DNA from: Spirogloea muscicola
Lineage: Eukaryota; Streptophyta; Zygnematophyceae; Spirogloeales; Spirogloeaceae
Length of the DNA stretch: 64,000 nt
Assembly (NCBI GenBank): GCA_009602725.1
Contig: WELB01000155.1
Span: forward strand, 71,955-135,954
Reading direction: 5' to 3'
Below the pieces are notes generated by a model, which had not been told where the DNA came from, did no database searches, and saw only the letters and a program-made list of their open reading frames with translations. Position numbers and translations under genes: made by a program. Numbering within the stretch: the stretch's first letter is position 1; every line of letters begins with the position of its first letter. Positions 9,623-27,600 of the stretch are shown piece by piece.

Positions 9623-12600
9623 TCAAAGCAACAGCCTTGCAGGCTCCTCAAGGTTGGCTGTCACTGCTGCAAGGAAGTTGCCTGCACACTTGCAACAGAC
9701 TTGTTGGCGGTCCTTCCATCATCTTGTGAATGCATCAGCTTGCAAGCTTGAGAATGGTCGGGGAAACCGAGCACTGACATCTATCTTGTACTGTTGCAAT
9801 GCACACCCTCATCACAGTTCATCACATGCACTGCACCAATTGGCTCGGTACAAAAATGCAGATGCATTGTCCAACATCCAACTTTTAACACCTGGAAGCT
9901 TGCAAGTAGGGGTAATCGACAATTACCTGCAGCCTCACCCTCCAAAGCACGGTGATCAGCTGATAGGGCAACCTCCATCTTGGTAACAGTTACTGGTTTG
10001 CCTCCAGTACCTGAAGCAGTGACAATATCTCTACAGCCTTCAGCAATTACAAGTGCTTGCCGTTCTAGAGTGCTTGATTTGGTGAAAAGCAAAGAGGAGG
10101 GTCTTCGGATTGACTTCAAGCATGGTGTTGCAGTAGTGCAGCAAATCCTCCAGCTCATCCTGCATTGAGAAGATTATAAAGAAGATGCAGGTATAGCTTC
10201 TTGAAGCTTCTGTGAAATTTGCACAAAACTGTCATGTGGTCTGACTGACCGTCAGGGTCCTCCTGCCACTTGGCCACCTTGTCGCCCCTCCCAACCGCTA
10301 GTATGCCAGCCTGGTCAGTGCATGCAGGTGGCATTATGGAATCAGAAAATTAAGGCTCCAGTGCAACTACAAAGTGCAGGCAGAGAGAAGCTGACAGAGT
10401 AACAGTAGCAGCATCAAATCGTGCCATGCTTTCGAGGCAGCTTCTACCCTAATCAACAGGACCTTCCGATACAGAGCAACCAGACAGCCAAGGCATTACC
10501 AGCACAGACCTGTGGAGGATTGATGATAGCTGTGAAGCGATCTACAGGGTACATGCCGAGGTTGGATATCCTGCAAAGATGGATGATGCAAAGCCTAACT
10601 TAGAGCCTTCAGTATAACTAGAACTCGTTGAGTGCACACCATGCAGCAAGCACCTGCAACTAGATAGCACCTTGGATAGCACCTTGCATAATCAAATTGT
10701 CTTACGTGAAGCTGCCCCCTGTGAATTCTTCTGGTTTTAACTTCCCTGTTCTTGCCTTCTCCGCCAAAGATTTGACCTGCAAATGGGTTGGCAACGCCGT
10801 CATTGTCATTATACGAGCCTGGATCCTATCTCTACTCCCAAACATCAGATCCTTACACAAGAACCACTTGTCGGAGTGACATGTATGCACCCACAATGTA
10901 TGACAAGATTTCCCGTCATCTTTGAAGCCTCTATGTTTAAGAACATGAGATCATCTGCATAACAATACATCTTGTGGCAGCATATTATACATCTGAATGT
11001 TCATATTGTCTAAGCACAAGATGAAACAAGAGTAGAGCAACAAGTCATCTTGCTGGCAACTCATGTTGCTACATGAAAGCAGGACAGGAATGATGGACAA
11101 CCTCCGCAGAAATCATTGAGAGGCTCTTCTTGTCTGCATCCTTCACAATGGGCGTCAGAAGCCCCTGATAAGAGAAATGAGAATCACTCAGTCAAGGGCT
11201 ACAAGGTAAATAAAGACGATGACAAGGTGACAATCAGTCACATTTCTTATGTTATGTCTTGAATCTTCCTGGACATACCTATGAAGCTGCCAACTTTATA
11301 ATGCATAGATCCAGGCAATTGGCATTCTTGAACAACTTTGTGCGAGCACATTCGTTCAATGCTGCCCCCGTGAGCTTCTTTGAAGAGTCTTGTGATATTA
11401 GGATGAAATCCTTGCTCTGACATCCCAACGTACTTTATCAGTTGCAACTGCCACACAAATGTCGATGCTCTTGTTCGCAACAACTTCCTCCAACTTGTTA
11501 TCCCAGTGGACTGATCACATATAGTCAGCAACGTTCTCATGTAAGCAGGCTGCCAGTCCATCCTAAAAGACATATTCCTTAGGGACACGATTGACCAGGG
11601 CGAGTGCAATGATTGTTCCTGCAATTTGAGTGCGACACAGTGTGTCCATGCCTCACAATATCAAGAAAACGCTTTTAGTAACAGAAGTTTCTAGACTGAA
11701 CCCAAAGAGAAGCAATTCACTGAGAAGCGCCGCACCATTGGCCTCTGGAACCTGCTTCAGAGCCACAGCAACTGCCTTGATGACGAAATCATTCACGGAG
11801 ATCGAGACGGAATGCTTTTCTGCAACAGCACCAGTTGCAGGCCACAGAACATAAGAACACAGCTAAGCCGGAATACTTCATTCACCAGCTTCGTATTATA
11901 CAGAGGTGTCGATCGATGTATACCCTTTAGCTCCTTCCGCAACTTCAGTGTGCCATCAAGAATTGCCTCTGCCAAGAGCACAGAAGGCGTGAGAGGCTAT
12001 TCATCTGGAGTGGAGTAGTGGCTGACACAAGTAAAGCCCACAAGGCCAACCACAAAAGCAAGTTCTCTAATATGGAAAGTGTCATGTTGTCAACAGACTT
12101 TGTTTTGGCAATATAGACGAGAAGAGCTGACCAATGCAAGACAACAAGATTGACTAGTGCAGCTAAAAGCAGATTCTCATTGCTAAGCATCCCTCATGGC
12201 ATGTATGGCAATGCCAGTGATGGCCCTGGTGCAAAGCTCAAGCATGAAGGAGTGCATCTACCAGCTCCAATATAGAGATGCGGAGTTGTTTGCTTTGACT
12301 CAAGCAATCGCTTCGCAATCACCTGTCATGAAGGTGGAGAGCATGTCAGGTTGCCATGTCTGCAAATATTGATGGGGAGATCTATGAAGGTTCCAAGAGC
12401 TACATTGCCGCAAAGCTGTCAAAGTTGACCACAGTGTGACTGCTACAGCCCTTGAGACAATGGTTTTACTTGCAGGGCAACACCATGTCAAGATTGATGG
12501 GACTGCAATACAACCTTTCGCATCTGTGACATTGGAATGTCAGTAAACTCGCCCTGCCCTGGGGAAGCCATGCCTGTCTGTGAGGGGGCCTGCTTCTGGG

Positions 12601-14586
12601 CTTGCTTTTCGGACTTGGCTGGCTTTTCGGACTTGGATGGAGAGGGGGAGGGGGTAGGTGAAGCCTCCTTCTGTGATTCCTGTGCTTCTTCTGGTCCTCT
12701 GTCTGATGTCTTTTGGGATCTTCCACCATCTATGGCACTTTGGACGTCCCACTTCGTGTATACACCGTGAGGTCCAGTAGCGGTAACAGTTGCTGGATCT
12801 ATACCACTTTCAACCAGAAGGCGTCTGGCAGAAGGCCACAGCTTTTCTGGCATCTTGTATTCCTCCTTCTTAGTAGGAGGAGCACTGGAAGGAGCAGAGG
12901 CTGAGTCCTCTTTCTCGGGTGATGAGGAGCTCTCTGAAGCTGAGTCCTCTTTCGTAGATGATGAGGTGCTCTCTGCTGCCCCACTGCTGCCAGAGTCAAA
13001 GTTACCAAATGCAGCCATGTCGCCTTCCTCTTCAACCTGCAACGGACTTGTTCAAGAGCTTGTGAAGAACCACTCAGCGGGTAGCAAAGCAGCTACAACA
13101 AATTCGCGGCTTTCTCTGCATCAAGCAACATTAGTTGGTCTGGTCATAGACTCAGATCCATATATGACGACAACGGCTTCGTACTTCTGGCAATTTGGGC
13201 AACGGCCCCAGCGCCGACCACCTTGCAAGCAAACAAAAGAACTGATGCAGAGGACTAATGCTTACCAGGATCCCCACTGGTGACTGAAACTTGACGTCGT
13301 TGCTTCCACCAGGAACGAGGATTTTTGCCAGGAACCTGCAGTACCAGAATGTCTTGGACATCAAGCTAGGAAGGCTGCAGGCAAGGTAGGATGCTAGCCA
13401 GAAAGGTTGGCCAATTATGACATGCTGAGAACCATGCAGGGAATCATCACTCGAATGTTCTACTCACCCATCCTCCTGGGAGACCTCCTCCACAGTTGCC
13501 TTATCCGTCTCAACAAGAAATAGTACATCTCCAGCAGCCACCTGTAAATTTCTCGCGTGTAGATATAGCAAGCAGAATCGCCGGTTCTGTTAGATACAAT
13601 ATTCAACTGAAGTTGCACAATTGAGATGCATTGCTTATGAGATCCTAGACTTACTTTGTGACAAGCAAGAAACTCTCATTCATACTTGAGACGAGAGGTA
13701 AGGACACACACCGCTTCTCCTTCCTTTTTCTTCCACTCCAACAGGTTTGCCCCTGTCTGACATCCGCAAGAGCACCTATGTTAGTGAAATGGGTGCTCAG
13801 CTAGCTGTCATGCTGCGACACTAGCACCAGAATAACACCTGAGACTGGTTCTGCTAACACTCCGTTCTTATGTAACTGCACTTCCAAGTAACTGCATGTA
13901 AACTTTTGATTTGTCATAATGAGGGCTACTTGATAACAGTCATTACCACATCCTCTGTGGGCGAGAGCTTCGGCATCTCCAACATAGTATGCGCTGGCAA
14001 TTCTGCCACAATGTAGGTCCAGCAATTACAGTCAAGTTGGCTACTAACAATGTATAAGCTTACAGGGTGGCACGTTAGGCCGAATGCACACGTGCTACCA
14101 TCCATGTCAAGTATAAGCTTACCATCGGAAGAGAAGCACCGCACTCCACCAGCAATCTGGTAGATGGAAGCAAACAGCATATACTCAGTGGTATGGTCCA
14201 CATCTCACACTGCGTGGTGTACTACTGGCACTGTGCAGATGTAAGCATTACTCAGTAAGGGAGCTTACGCCGCGTAAGTGGCCTCGGTCGAGCATTTCGG
14301 GAGAGGGAAGACCGCATCGCGAAGGCCTGAAAGTGGTCCAGGAGACAATGAAGGAATAGGAGCACCGTGCTTAGCAATAAGCAGTGTCTTAAAGGTCAAG
14401 GGCAAGGAGGTCCTCTTGAAGCAAGTAACTGTAGAGCGGCTCGCAGACATGACGCTGACCTGAAGAAGAGCAGCGGGTCTGGCGCTGCACACGAAGCAGG
14501 ACGATCGGCCAGCACTGCCCTGCAAAGGTCGACAGCAATGCCTTAGTCAGGTGCCGCTGTGAAAGGGCTGCGCTTTGGGAAGCCAT
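9623..14586 (-). CDS. dihydrolipoamide acetyltransferase, E2 of mitochondrial pyruvate dehydrogenase (LTA3 type)
   Basis: E2 core of the pyruvate dehydrogenase complex: transfers the acetyl group from lipoyl to CoA. Sixteen exons: 14460-14586, 13947-14002, 13712-13756, 13468-13541, 13266-13335, 12515-13036, 12262-12322, 11924-11968, 11736-11819, 11434-11510, 11102-11164, 10706-10776, 10510-10570, 10250-10310, 9927-10010, 9623-9681; 1560 nt, 519 aa. Residues 1-42 are a Ser/Gln/Arg-rich, acid-poor presequence ([18 protein letters not shown]), suggesting mitochondria. One lipoyl domain follows (MPKLSPT, lipoyl-lysine in [20 protein letters not shown]), then a Ser/Lys/Pro linker with the E1/E3-binding domain ([15 protein letters not shown]), then the catalytic domain ([71 protein letters not shown]). 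The order and the motif VTKMxVxLSADHR match plant LTA3. Oddity: the catalytic DHRxxDG reads DHRALEG, with Glu in place of Asp. Divergent from the PRP22 gene across a short GC-rich promoter region. Confidence 0.93.
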
Positions 14587-15053
14587 GCAGCTTCGATCCC
14601 CCCGCAGCTGTAGTAGTATTGCAGAATTGCAGCAAGAGGCTGCCCCTCCTTAGCAACGGCAGCTGCGGCAACCTGACTCGCGACGCTAGCGACGGCGCAG
14701 GCGACGGCGCGGGCTCGAGCGGCCGGGGCGAGGGCCTCGGCGCGGGGGCTGGCCGCCTCCCGGCCCACCGCAGGCTGCGCCGGNNNNNNNNNNNNNNNNN
14801 NNNNNNNNNNNNNNNNNNNNNNNNNNNNNNNNNNNNNNNNNNNNNNNNNNNNNNNNNNNNNNNNNNNNNNNNNNNNNNNNNNNNNNNNNNNNNNNNNNNN
14901 NNNNNNNNNNNNNNNNNNNNNNNNNNNNNNNNNNNNNNNNNNNNNNNNNNNNNNNNNNNNNNNNNNNNNNNNNNNNNNNNNNNNNNNNNNNNNNNNNNNN
15001 NNNNNNNNNNNNNNNNNNNNNNNNNNNNNNNNNNNNNNNNNNNNNNNNNNNNN
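14587..15053. promoter_or_regulatory. bidirectional promoter region of E2 and PRP22, largely an N gap
   Basis: The two genes diverge here. The left 197 bases are GC-rich; 14784-15053 is a 270-base run of N. The gap must also contain the PRP22 start codon, since its frame is open to the gap edge. Gaps at GC-rich promoters are a common short-read failure. Confidence 0.6.
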
Positions 15054-20677
<5,624 letters not shown>

Positions 20678-21332
20678 CGCTCTGTTTGTTGATGGCCAGC
20701 TGCTCATGCAGTTCGTGTACAGAATATTGACTTAGCTTGACTAAGGACTTCAAATTTTGCGTCGCAAGTTGTCTTGACAGTGTCATTCACATCCCTTGAG
20801 GCTGCCAATGCTGAGATGCTCTAGCACTGGCAGCGCACTTGCCAAGGTAACGTTAAGCGGGTGGCACAATGATTTACGAGTTGGTCTGTGATTGGTCTCC
20901 TATATACTCATGGGTGGGTCATGGCCATCATAGGGTTTATGGTGGCCCTGACCACCAGGCTGCAATCACTTTCTTCAGTCCCTAAGGAGGTTGACAGCGT
21001 TGCAAGAGGCACACGCACTCTCAGACAAGAGTTTGGTACACTAGGTCCTGACACGAACATCTGAAGTCTTGCTCTGCTCTCACTTGGAAGGCAGATGAGG
21101 GACGCAGCTCACAAGCAAAGGCATGTCTGCATCGTCTTCTAATAGATCTATGGCATTTGGAGATGTTGCAAAGTGCAAAGCCCTATTGCAAAAGTATCTC
21201 AAGTCATTCAGGTCCGTAAGGGGAGAAAGTGATCATGATACACATCTGATCCTAAGTAATCTTTAGTTTGTATGTCCAGCGCGACCTCTAAAAGGGTGAC
21301 GCCATCAATGCCCGTAACAGTTGGACGGAGGC
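20678..21332. other. spacer between convergent PRP22 and five-TM genes
   Basis: Moderate GC, no conserved coding block, no repeat of the window's main family. Presumably two 3' UTRs. Confidence 0.4.
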
Positions 21333-24300
21333 CTATGCATACTGCACAGGGAACTCTCCGCGCTTCTTGGAAGCCCACGATGATGAGCCAGTAGGCCGGT
21401 TGGCATGTGCCTTTGCATAAGCGGGCAGCGCTTCCCTCGAGTTGGCACTGGAGGAAGGGCTCCTGGTGGACGGGGCCTTCCGGAGCGGAGGATCATGATA
21501 GGCCGCCGGTGGCGGCACCGCACCTCTGCGCTTGGAGGCGTATGCAGCCTCAGGCGGCGGCTTGAGGTCGTACTCTGCAGCGGCGCCCTCCATCTCAGGA
21601 TCGTCAAAGCCCTGCATGCGCTTCACTCTCCTGAGGTAGAAGAGCATGGAGACGGCAAGGATGATCGCTCCTCCGCTGGCCACCGCAAAGCCTGTGCAAA
21701 GATTAGTGCTAAAAAATGTCAGTGTGCAGTACATCGTGGAACAGTGCTCTCCAGCAGAAGCCACCATACCAGCTAAGAAGCGATGTCAAAATAAGGCGTA
21801 AGTTGCCACAGAAAGGCGGAAGTGGATTACTTCACAGGAACACATACAGCTTGAGCAGCCTGCACTGAGAAAGCAATCAATGGCCTACCAATCCATATCT
21901 CCACAGCGCTGCTCTTTGCCTTGTCGCAGTAGTCACTTCGGATCTTATTAACAGCCCGCAAAACAAACCCACATACAAGCAGATCTTTCACTTGATCTAC
22001 ACTTGTGACTAGCTGCTGCGTAAGGGCGAGGGCATTTAGCAGTTGCTGGAAGAGGGGCGTAGGTATCAAATGCTGCTTGCCGCACTGGTCCACTGAGTTT
22101 GTCGTGCAGTTGTACGGTGCCAGTGTCTGCGAAGCAAATGCAGCAATTGCAGCTGTGTCTTTGCTTCAGATGTGACAGATACTGGCAGGCTCTGACACTT
22201 CACATATGCAGAGAGCCCATGCAGTGCCTGACATAGAGTTCTGCCTTTCCTTCATACATCCTTGCCGCCTTTACAGGTGCTCTTACCAGGGCTGCCGCAG
22301 CAGAACTGACATAGCCAGGTGGACATGTTTGCGTGGGGGTATAGTCTGGGGCAGGCCCGTAGGGGCTGCATATGCCCTGGATTGTGCCATTGATGGCAGC
22401 CTTCACAGACGTGCTGTTGCGAACAGCACTGGTGACAAGGGCGGCAAGACGGTTGGCTGTCGCCTGCTCCACGGTGGCCGTTGAATTGACTGCTTGGAGA
22501 TCGACACAAGGAAGGATCTTCGCAAACCGGGTGTTGGCGGTTGGCTCCCCTGTGTATTCTCCTAGCGCTTCACAGGTGTCCTTTGCTAGGCTGACAAGGC
22601 AAGACAGGCCAGAATAAGAGTGCGAGCCACCTGATGCAAGGAATCCTGAAGCAAGCAGACATCCATGACATCTTCCGTACTCCAGATTCTTATAGAGTAA
22701 GCCTAGGCACCCCCACCAAAGCTGACGAGAAGCACTGCTGTTGAGCAGCCCAGTGACGGCTAGGAGCAACTCACTTCTGGGCCATCAGAAAGATCCCCGT
22801 CAACAGGATTGTGAGGATGATGATGAGGTACACAACCACAAGAACGCTGCAGAAAGAGCAAGGAGGACCATTGAGGTTTGGATGTCAGAAAAGCCTAGTA
22901 AGAGTTGAGACTCGTCAGTGAAGCGGGCCATCTTATTCCAGCATGCATGGACAACAGCTTGGTTCCAAGATTTTGCAGCTGCAAAGACCTGCTACACACT
23001 GTAGGTAGATTGGAGCTTACACGCAACCAGATCGCGTATGACGACGAAAAAGAAATACTGTGACAAGAATTGTTGGGCTGCTGTCAGATAGGACACAATC
23101 TGCGGTTTCCATGACTGCTGTGGATTGGAATTATATGAATCCTTTTGCACAAGCCATAAGCAGCATGAGCGTTTTGAAATCAAACAAGTTGGACTTTTGT
23201 TGCTTACCTAGGCAAAGTAAGAGTATAATGAGAAGAAATACTCCAACAGCCAACAAGGTCCACCATCTGACAAGGTGACATGCCAATTCAGCTTGAAGTC
23301 TGCTATGCTACCTGCACTCCTAAAGAAAGGGAAATGTTTTGACAAAGAAAATTTTCTGGATCTGTTGATGTCTGCAATGAACACAAGCAGCAAGTCTGCA
23401 ACTGTTGGTCCTTGTAGATTTGTGCATTAAGGATGATAATGCCACATGCTGCCCTAAACAAGGACTTGACATAATGCACCAAACATACATTGCATCAAGA
23501 AGGTCATCAATCTGATGTTTGCGATGTTGCACTTGATGCTGCACGTTGATTGCAGCCTGGTTCACTTCTGCTGACGCAGTAGCAATCTTGTCTGCCTCTG
23601 CAGCTGACAGACACAATGGCGGACCCATTTCAAGAGGATAACAAATGCACTTGTACTGACTATGAAGTAACAGCAGTACACTGACAGGACCACTGCGAGT
23701 CATGAGTACCTTATTCACAGTAACTATACAAACCACTGACTTGCCAATGAAAGACAAACCAGAGTAATGACAGTGGCGCATCAAGATGCGAAGGTGTGCA
23801 TCAGCTCAATAGACCTAAGATGCAGAAGATGCATGCTTACATGAGAGAACACTGCCAGCAATATCAGCGTTGCCAGCCTGCCACAGCAGGAAGGTGGCAT
23901 TCTGTACAACATTGAGTGCAAAGTCGGCCTCCTTGATGATAACGTCCGCAGACTTATTCAATGCATCATGGAACCTGACATCTCCATATGCCATGTAACC
24001 AAGACCACCCCTGCAGTTCCAAATAGAGGGAAGGCTTTTATGACTAATCATCATCCTTTCAACTCCAAAGATATCTAATCAGATAGATCCGACAAGAGAG
24101 AAGCTGAATCATCATGACTCAGTAGCTATGGAATCTGCACACTGTCAGCACAGTGTGGTAATCCTACTGAATAAACCGGCCTTGACATGGCAGCTCAGTG
24201 CTAGCATATTCTTTCCTTATCAAAGGATGCAGTGGTCCTTGATTGCAAATTTCACGTCGCGGCCCTTTCAATAAATGTACAACAACAATGCAGCTGGAGG

Positions 24301-25531
24301 TTGGTCAAAGAGGGACATGCTTACGCTGCGATGAGGATACCAAGTACAGCAAGCCATTTGGGGACGCAGACTTGGCTCTCACTGTAGGTCTTCAGGGATG
24401 GCTCTCTTCTCCTACAGAAACAGCACATGAGAAGAGGTATGCACACAAAGAGAACGCCAAGTAGCACCCAACCAATTGCCACGCAGTATACAGGAAGTCC
24501 GGTCCAGGCCACAGACTGCAAGCAGGTATGCAGACATCTATATCAGCAAGGTACGGCAGTGACTCTTGAGTTTGGTGCCAGGCACTATGTAGGAGGGAGG
24601 AAGGGATCTCCTGACGCAGCAAGTCAGGCAATGATGGCTACGCTATGGAGGCTTGGTAACACATATAAACAATGTGCAAACCAGAATCTGGAGACACTTG
24701 AAGCCATTGCTCAGACACAGCTGTAGCCAAAATCACAGGCACAATCCACTATCTAGCTAACTGCAGGTCCGTGAGGACTTACACCCCAGTAGTGCTTGTT
24801 GGTCACATCCCACCCTCCAGTGTATGTCTTGAAGCTCCCAAGAGGATCTGTCCTCCTTGTTTGATGTGCAGCGAGGAGAACCAGAGGAGGAGGGGCGCCC
24901 ACAGGCAGCGCGGGTGTCTGTAGCAAGTGGCGCCTGGCATGGACATCAACTGCACAATAAGAAGACTTTGCATCAGCAATGTGGCCTCTGGACTCGGCTG
25001 CATGCTCGAACAGCCTCGCCTGTGTAGATGAGCCTTGAGGTATACTTGCAGGAAGTCCACTGGAGCCACTTCGTAGTGGGGTCCATATTGCCACAAGAGG
25101 GTGGCAGCTCGCTGCTGTTGTTTTGACTTCACAAGGGCAGGCTGCATTGGCATGCTTGCAAATCTCCCTTGACTGAACTTTGTCTCTATGACTTCATTTC
25201 GACTACCTCGTCCAGCTGACCACAGGAGCCTGCAGCTGCGAGCATGCCGCACAGCATCTACGCTGTTGGCATTCGAAGTTGGAAAAGTGGAACCTCGTCC
25301 AGGATCGGCCTTACAGCGCTACTGACACCGCCCGAAATAGACTATCGTGAGCATGCGCAGCTGAAATGTATCGCAAGTATATATACCTTGAAGTTGCTGC
25401 TGAGAGAGTAGGCCGGCATCAAGGGGCTGTCTCAGTGCCGAGACGCCAGTAAGGACGCAAGGTAGCAGAACAGTCGCGGCCAGGATGAGGCTCAAGGCAG
25501 CCGAAGGAGCTGCATTGCGCGGCCGAGCCAT
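21333..25531 (-). CDS. five-TM plant-type membrane protein, tweety/prominin-like topology
   Basis: Member of an uncharacterised plant and algal transmembrane family. Eleven exons: 25387-25531, 24783-24949, 24325-24515, 23841-24010, 23489-23603, 23208-23266, 23021-23057, 22775-22846, 22287-22590, 21889-22126, 21333-21691; 1857 nt, 618 aa. A signal peptide (LSLILAATVLLPCVLTGVSA) starts at ATG 25531. The family signature YTGGWDVTNKHYWGSVAWTG precedes TM1 (VLLGVLFVCIPLLMCC) and TM2 (WLAVLGILIAA). A first external loop with heptad-like helices (IATASAEVNQAAINVQHQV) leads to TM3 (WWTLLAVGVFLLIILLLC) and TM4 (LVVVYLIIILTILLTGIF). A large Cys-containing loop with N-glycosylation sequons (NST, NGT) follows (LAKDTCEALGEYTGEPTANT), then TM5 (GGAIILAVSMLFYLRR) and a Pro/Ala/Ser-rich cytosolic tail. 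The topology resembles tweety and prominin proteins; no function is established to my knowledge. Start chosen at the Met directly before the hydrophobic signal. Confidence 0.85.
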
Positions 25532-25974
25532 GACGAGCGAGGCCGCAGGACCGTGCCGGCGCATCACTGCCAGCAACTGGCCAGCTGCACGACTGCTGCT
25601 CCACAACTCGTGCAGCTGGATCCCGTCTCGAAGACCGCTCTTCTCCGAGCCCGCCGCAGATGTCGACGGCCACCACCACGACGCAGGACGAGAGCGGGCG
25701 AGCCTCAGGCCTCGCGTCGCAGCTCAGCACGGCCCGCCTGGTCCGCAGCAGCGCCACCAGGGCCCCTGGTCCGTAGGCGCTCCGGGCGCCGCGGCGACCG
25801 CGGGGCCGGCCTCGGCGCCGGAAGAGAGAGCGCGCGCGGGCCTGGCCGCCACNGCGGCGGCGGCGGCTGCGGAGTTGGCGGCGCCGGCGGGGAGCTGGGT
25901 CAGCGGGGGAGGGGGGTGGATCAGAAGGGAAAAGGAAGGGAAGAGGATGCGGCTGCTGATAGTAAAACGAGGAA
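25532..25974. other. GC-rich promoter side of the five-TM gene
   Basis: GC-rich leader with one ambiguous base at 25853. No conserved coding block seen on either strand. Confidence 0.4.
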
Positions 25975-26035
25975 AGGGCTCGTCCCACTGAGGATAGGGG
26001 CTGGAAAAGCCAGCCCAAAAAGAACGTAGAAGAAC
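25975..26035 (-). mobile_element. LINE-like 3' tail fragment
   Basis: Antisense tail of the CTCGTCCCACTGAGGATAGG subtype, in which the hairpin is GGGCTGG-CTTTT-CCAGCCC on the sense strand. The same subtype occurs at 35124 and 35779. Confidence 0.6.
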
Positions 26036-26285
26036 GGCTGTAATCAGCCAGCCAGGTCAATCCACTTAATTCGGGTGAATCTGGGGGGACGGGCGGGCGA
26101 GCACTCCGCGCCGCCGGCGGCCGGGCCGGCGGGAGGGAGTAACGTCGCCGGCGGGCCCCACTGGGGAGCGCCCCAATCGGAGCGGTGCTTGGATGGGACG
26201 GGGGCGGGGGCGGGGGCGCTTCGTCGCGGCGTCCGGGGGGGCCGTCTTTGCCCCGGCGCCCCGGCGCGCCCGTCTCCTAGCCGTT
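26036..26285. other. GC-rich stretch without gene
   Basis: Extremely GC-rich with G and C runs and no conserved coding block. I considered ribosomal DNA but see no recognisable rRNA core. Confidence 0.3.
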
Positions 26286-26430
26286 GAGGAAAATGAAGTG
26301 AGCTCTTCCAACGGGGGCGGGGGCTGCTTTCACAGCCCTTCGGCCCCTTATGGAAAGCCACGTCTCTTCCAACGGGGCGAGGGCTGTGAACGGCCAACCC
26401 AGAAACAGTTGAACAAGATCCAAGGGGCCG
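26286..26430 (-). mobile_element. two adjacent LINE-like tail fragments
   Basis: Two partial antisense tails in a row: GCTCTTCCAACGGGGGCGGG (about 26300) and CTCTTCCAACGGGGCGAGGG followed by AACAAGATCCAAGGGGCC (about 26370-26430). Confidence 0.55.
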
Positions 26431-26639
26431 TTGGAGGAAGCGGTGGTGGGCTTGTGGATCTTGTCATCCCCTGTCGTGCTGGCATAGCACGACCCTCGCG
26501 CCCCTTTTGGATGAGGTAGCTATGCTTTCTCATGGGAATAGAGTGGCGTGCCTGCCCGAGATGGAGGACTGGAGAGAACGGGCCAAGGGGCCACCGCCAA
26601 CACGTGTGGGCACTACAGCACTCCAGCGGCTCGCGCAAT

Positions 26640-26715
26640 GACACAGCTCTCCAATGTAAGGCACACCGGCTGTGAGAGGCCAGTCCAAAGTAGTGAACAA
26701 GGGCTGAAAGAGCTG
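26640..26715 (-). mobile_element. LINE-like tail fragment
   Basis: Antisense: CACCGGCTGTGAGAGGCCAG followed by GTGAACAAGGGCTGAAAG. Diverged copy. Confidence 0.5.
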
Positions 26716-27284
26716 GATGGTGCCCCGACAGCGGGAGGGGCAGCAGCCAGATATTCATTGAGATATTCCTATGGATAGGCCATTGCCTTCAACTGCAGGA
26801 ACTGTTTCTTCCTATCATGTAAAGCACTTCAGGAGAAGGCTGAGACAGCCAGGTGCTTGCTTATGTGTAAGCAAGGATAATGTTCAAACGCCCACCTGTA
26901 CGTGGGTGGCTCTCTACGACTGACGACTATGACTTATTCAGACAGCGCAATTACATCATGCAGCTGTGAATTTACGAAGGAGGTACGGAAAAGCAATCAC
27001 TTTTACCTTTGCCTTTACGACAAGGATTTAGTATCAACGCGCCACACACGGCACACAGTGCTGCAGGAATCTTGTCCTGAGGCATTGCTAGCAGGCAGCG
27101 ACTCTACATCTGGGGCACAAGTCAGCAACTGTCCTCACAAAGGGCGCAGCCACGGGCAATTTACAGAGATTGTCACCTGCCAGAGGCAGCGACGGGCTGC
27201 TGCAGCAGGCAGCAGCAGAGCTGCGTCTCTCTCCTGGTGTCACTGCACCAAACTCCCAAGCCCGCTCTCGGCCAACTGCTTATG
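26716..27284. other. non-coding spacer
   Basis: No conserved coding block or recognised repeat; AT content is closer to intergenic background. Confidence 0.35.
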
Positions 27285-27600
27285 AGACAGGAAGTGGCCA
27301 TTTTGAAGGGGGCGAGGGCTTTGGAAAAGAATAAAAGAAATAGCTTCTCCCATGTAAGGCAATGGCTGTGAGAAGCCATCCCAAAAGAATGTATAAGGTC
27401 TGAAAGGGCCAGAAGGAGGAAGAAGCACGAACCTACTCTCTGTGACTTCTGCGAATGGACGCTCAGTAACCTTCTATCAGCAAGTGCAGATTAGAATAAG
27501 TAAAGGGCGGAAAAGCATCGCCCTGAGGGAATCCAGATGCAGCGGCCCAATGCGCAGCCTGCCCGCAAGTGGACGGAGTAGACTGCCTACACATCTTCAA
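27285..27600 (-). mobile_element. LINE-like fragment: coding end and tail
   Basis: On the minus strand AAASGFPQGDAF...LLIEGY-stop matches the C-terminal coding end of the family, followed by the tail (AATGGCTGTGAGAAGCCATC on the plus strand). More diverged than the 7- and 45-kb copies and 5'-truncated. Confidence 0.6.

Noticed and set aside
26036-26285. Possible rRNA spacer
   Set aside because: Composition resembles rDNA spacer but no rRNA core is adjacent.
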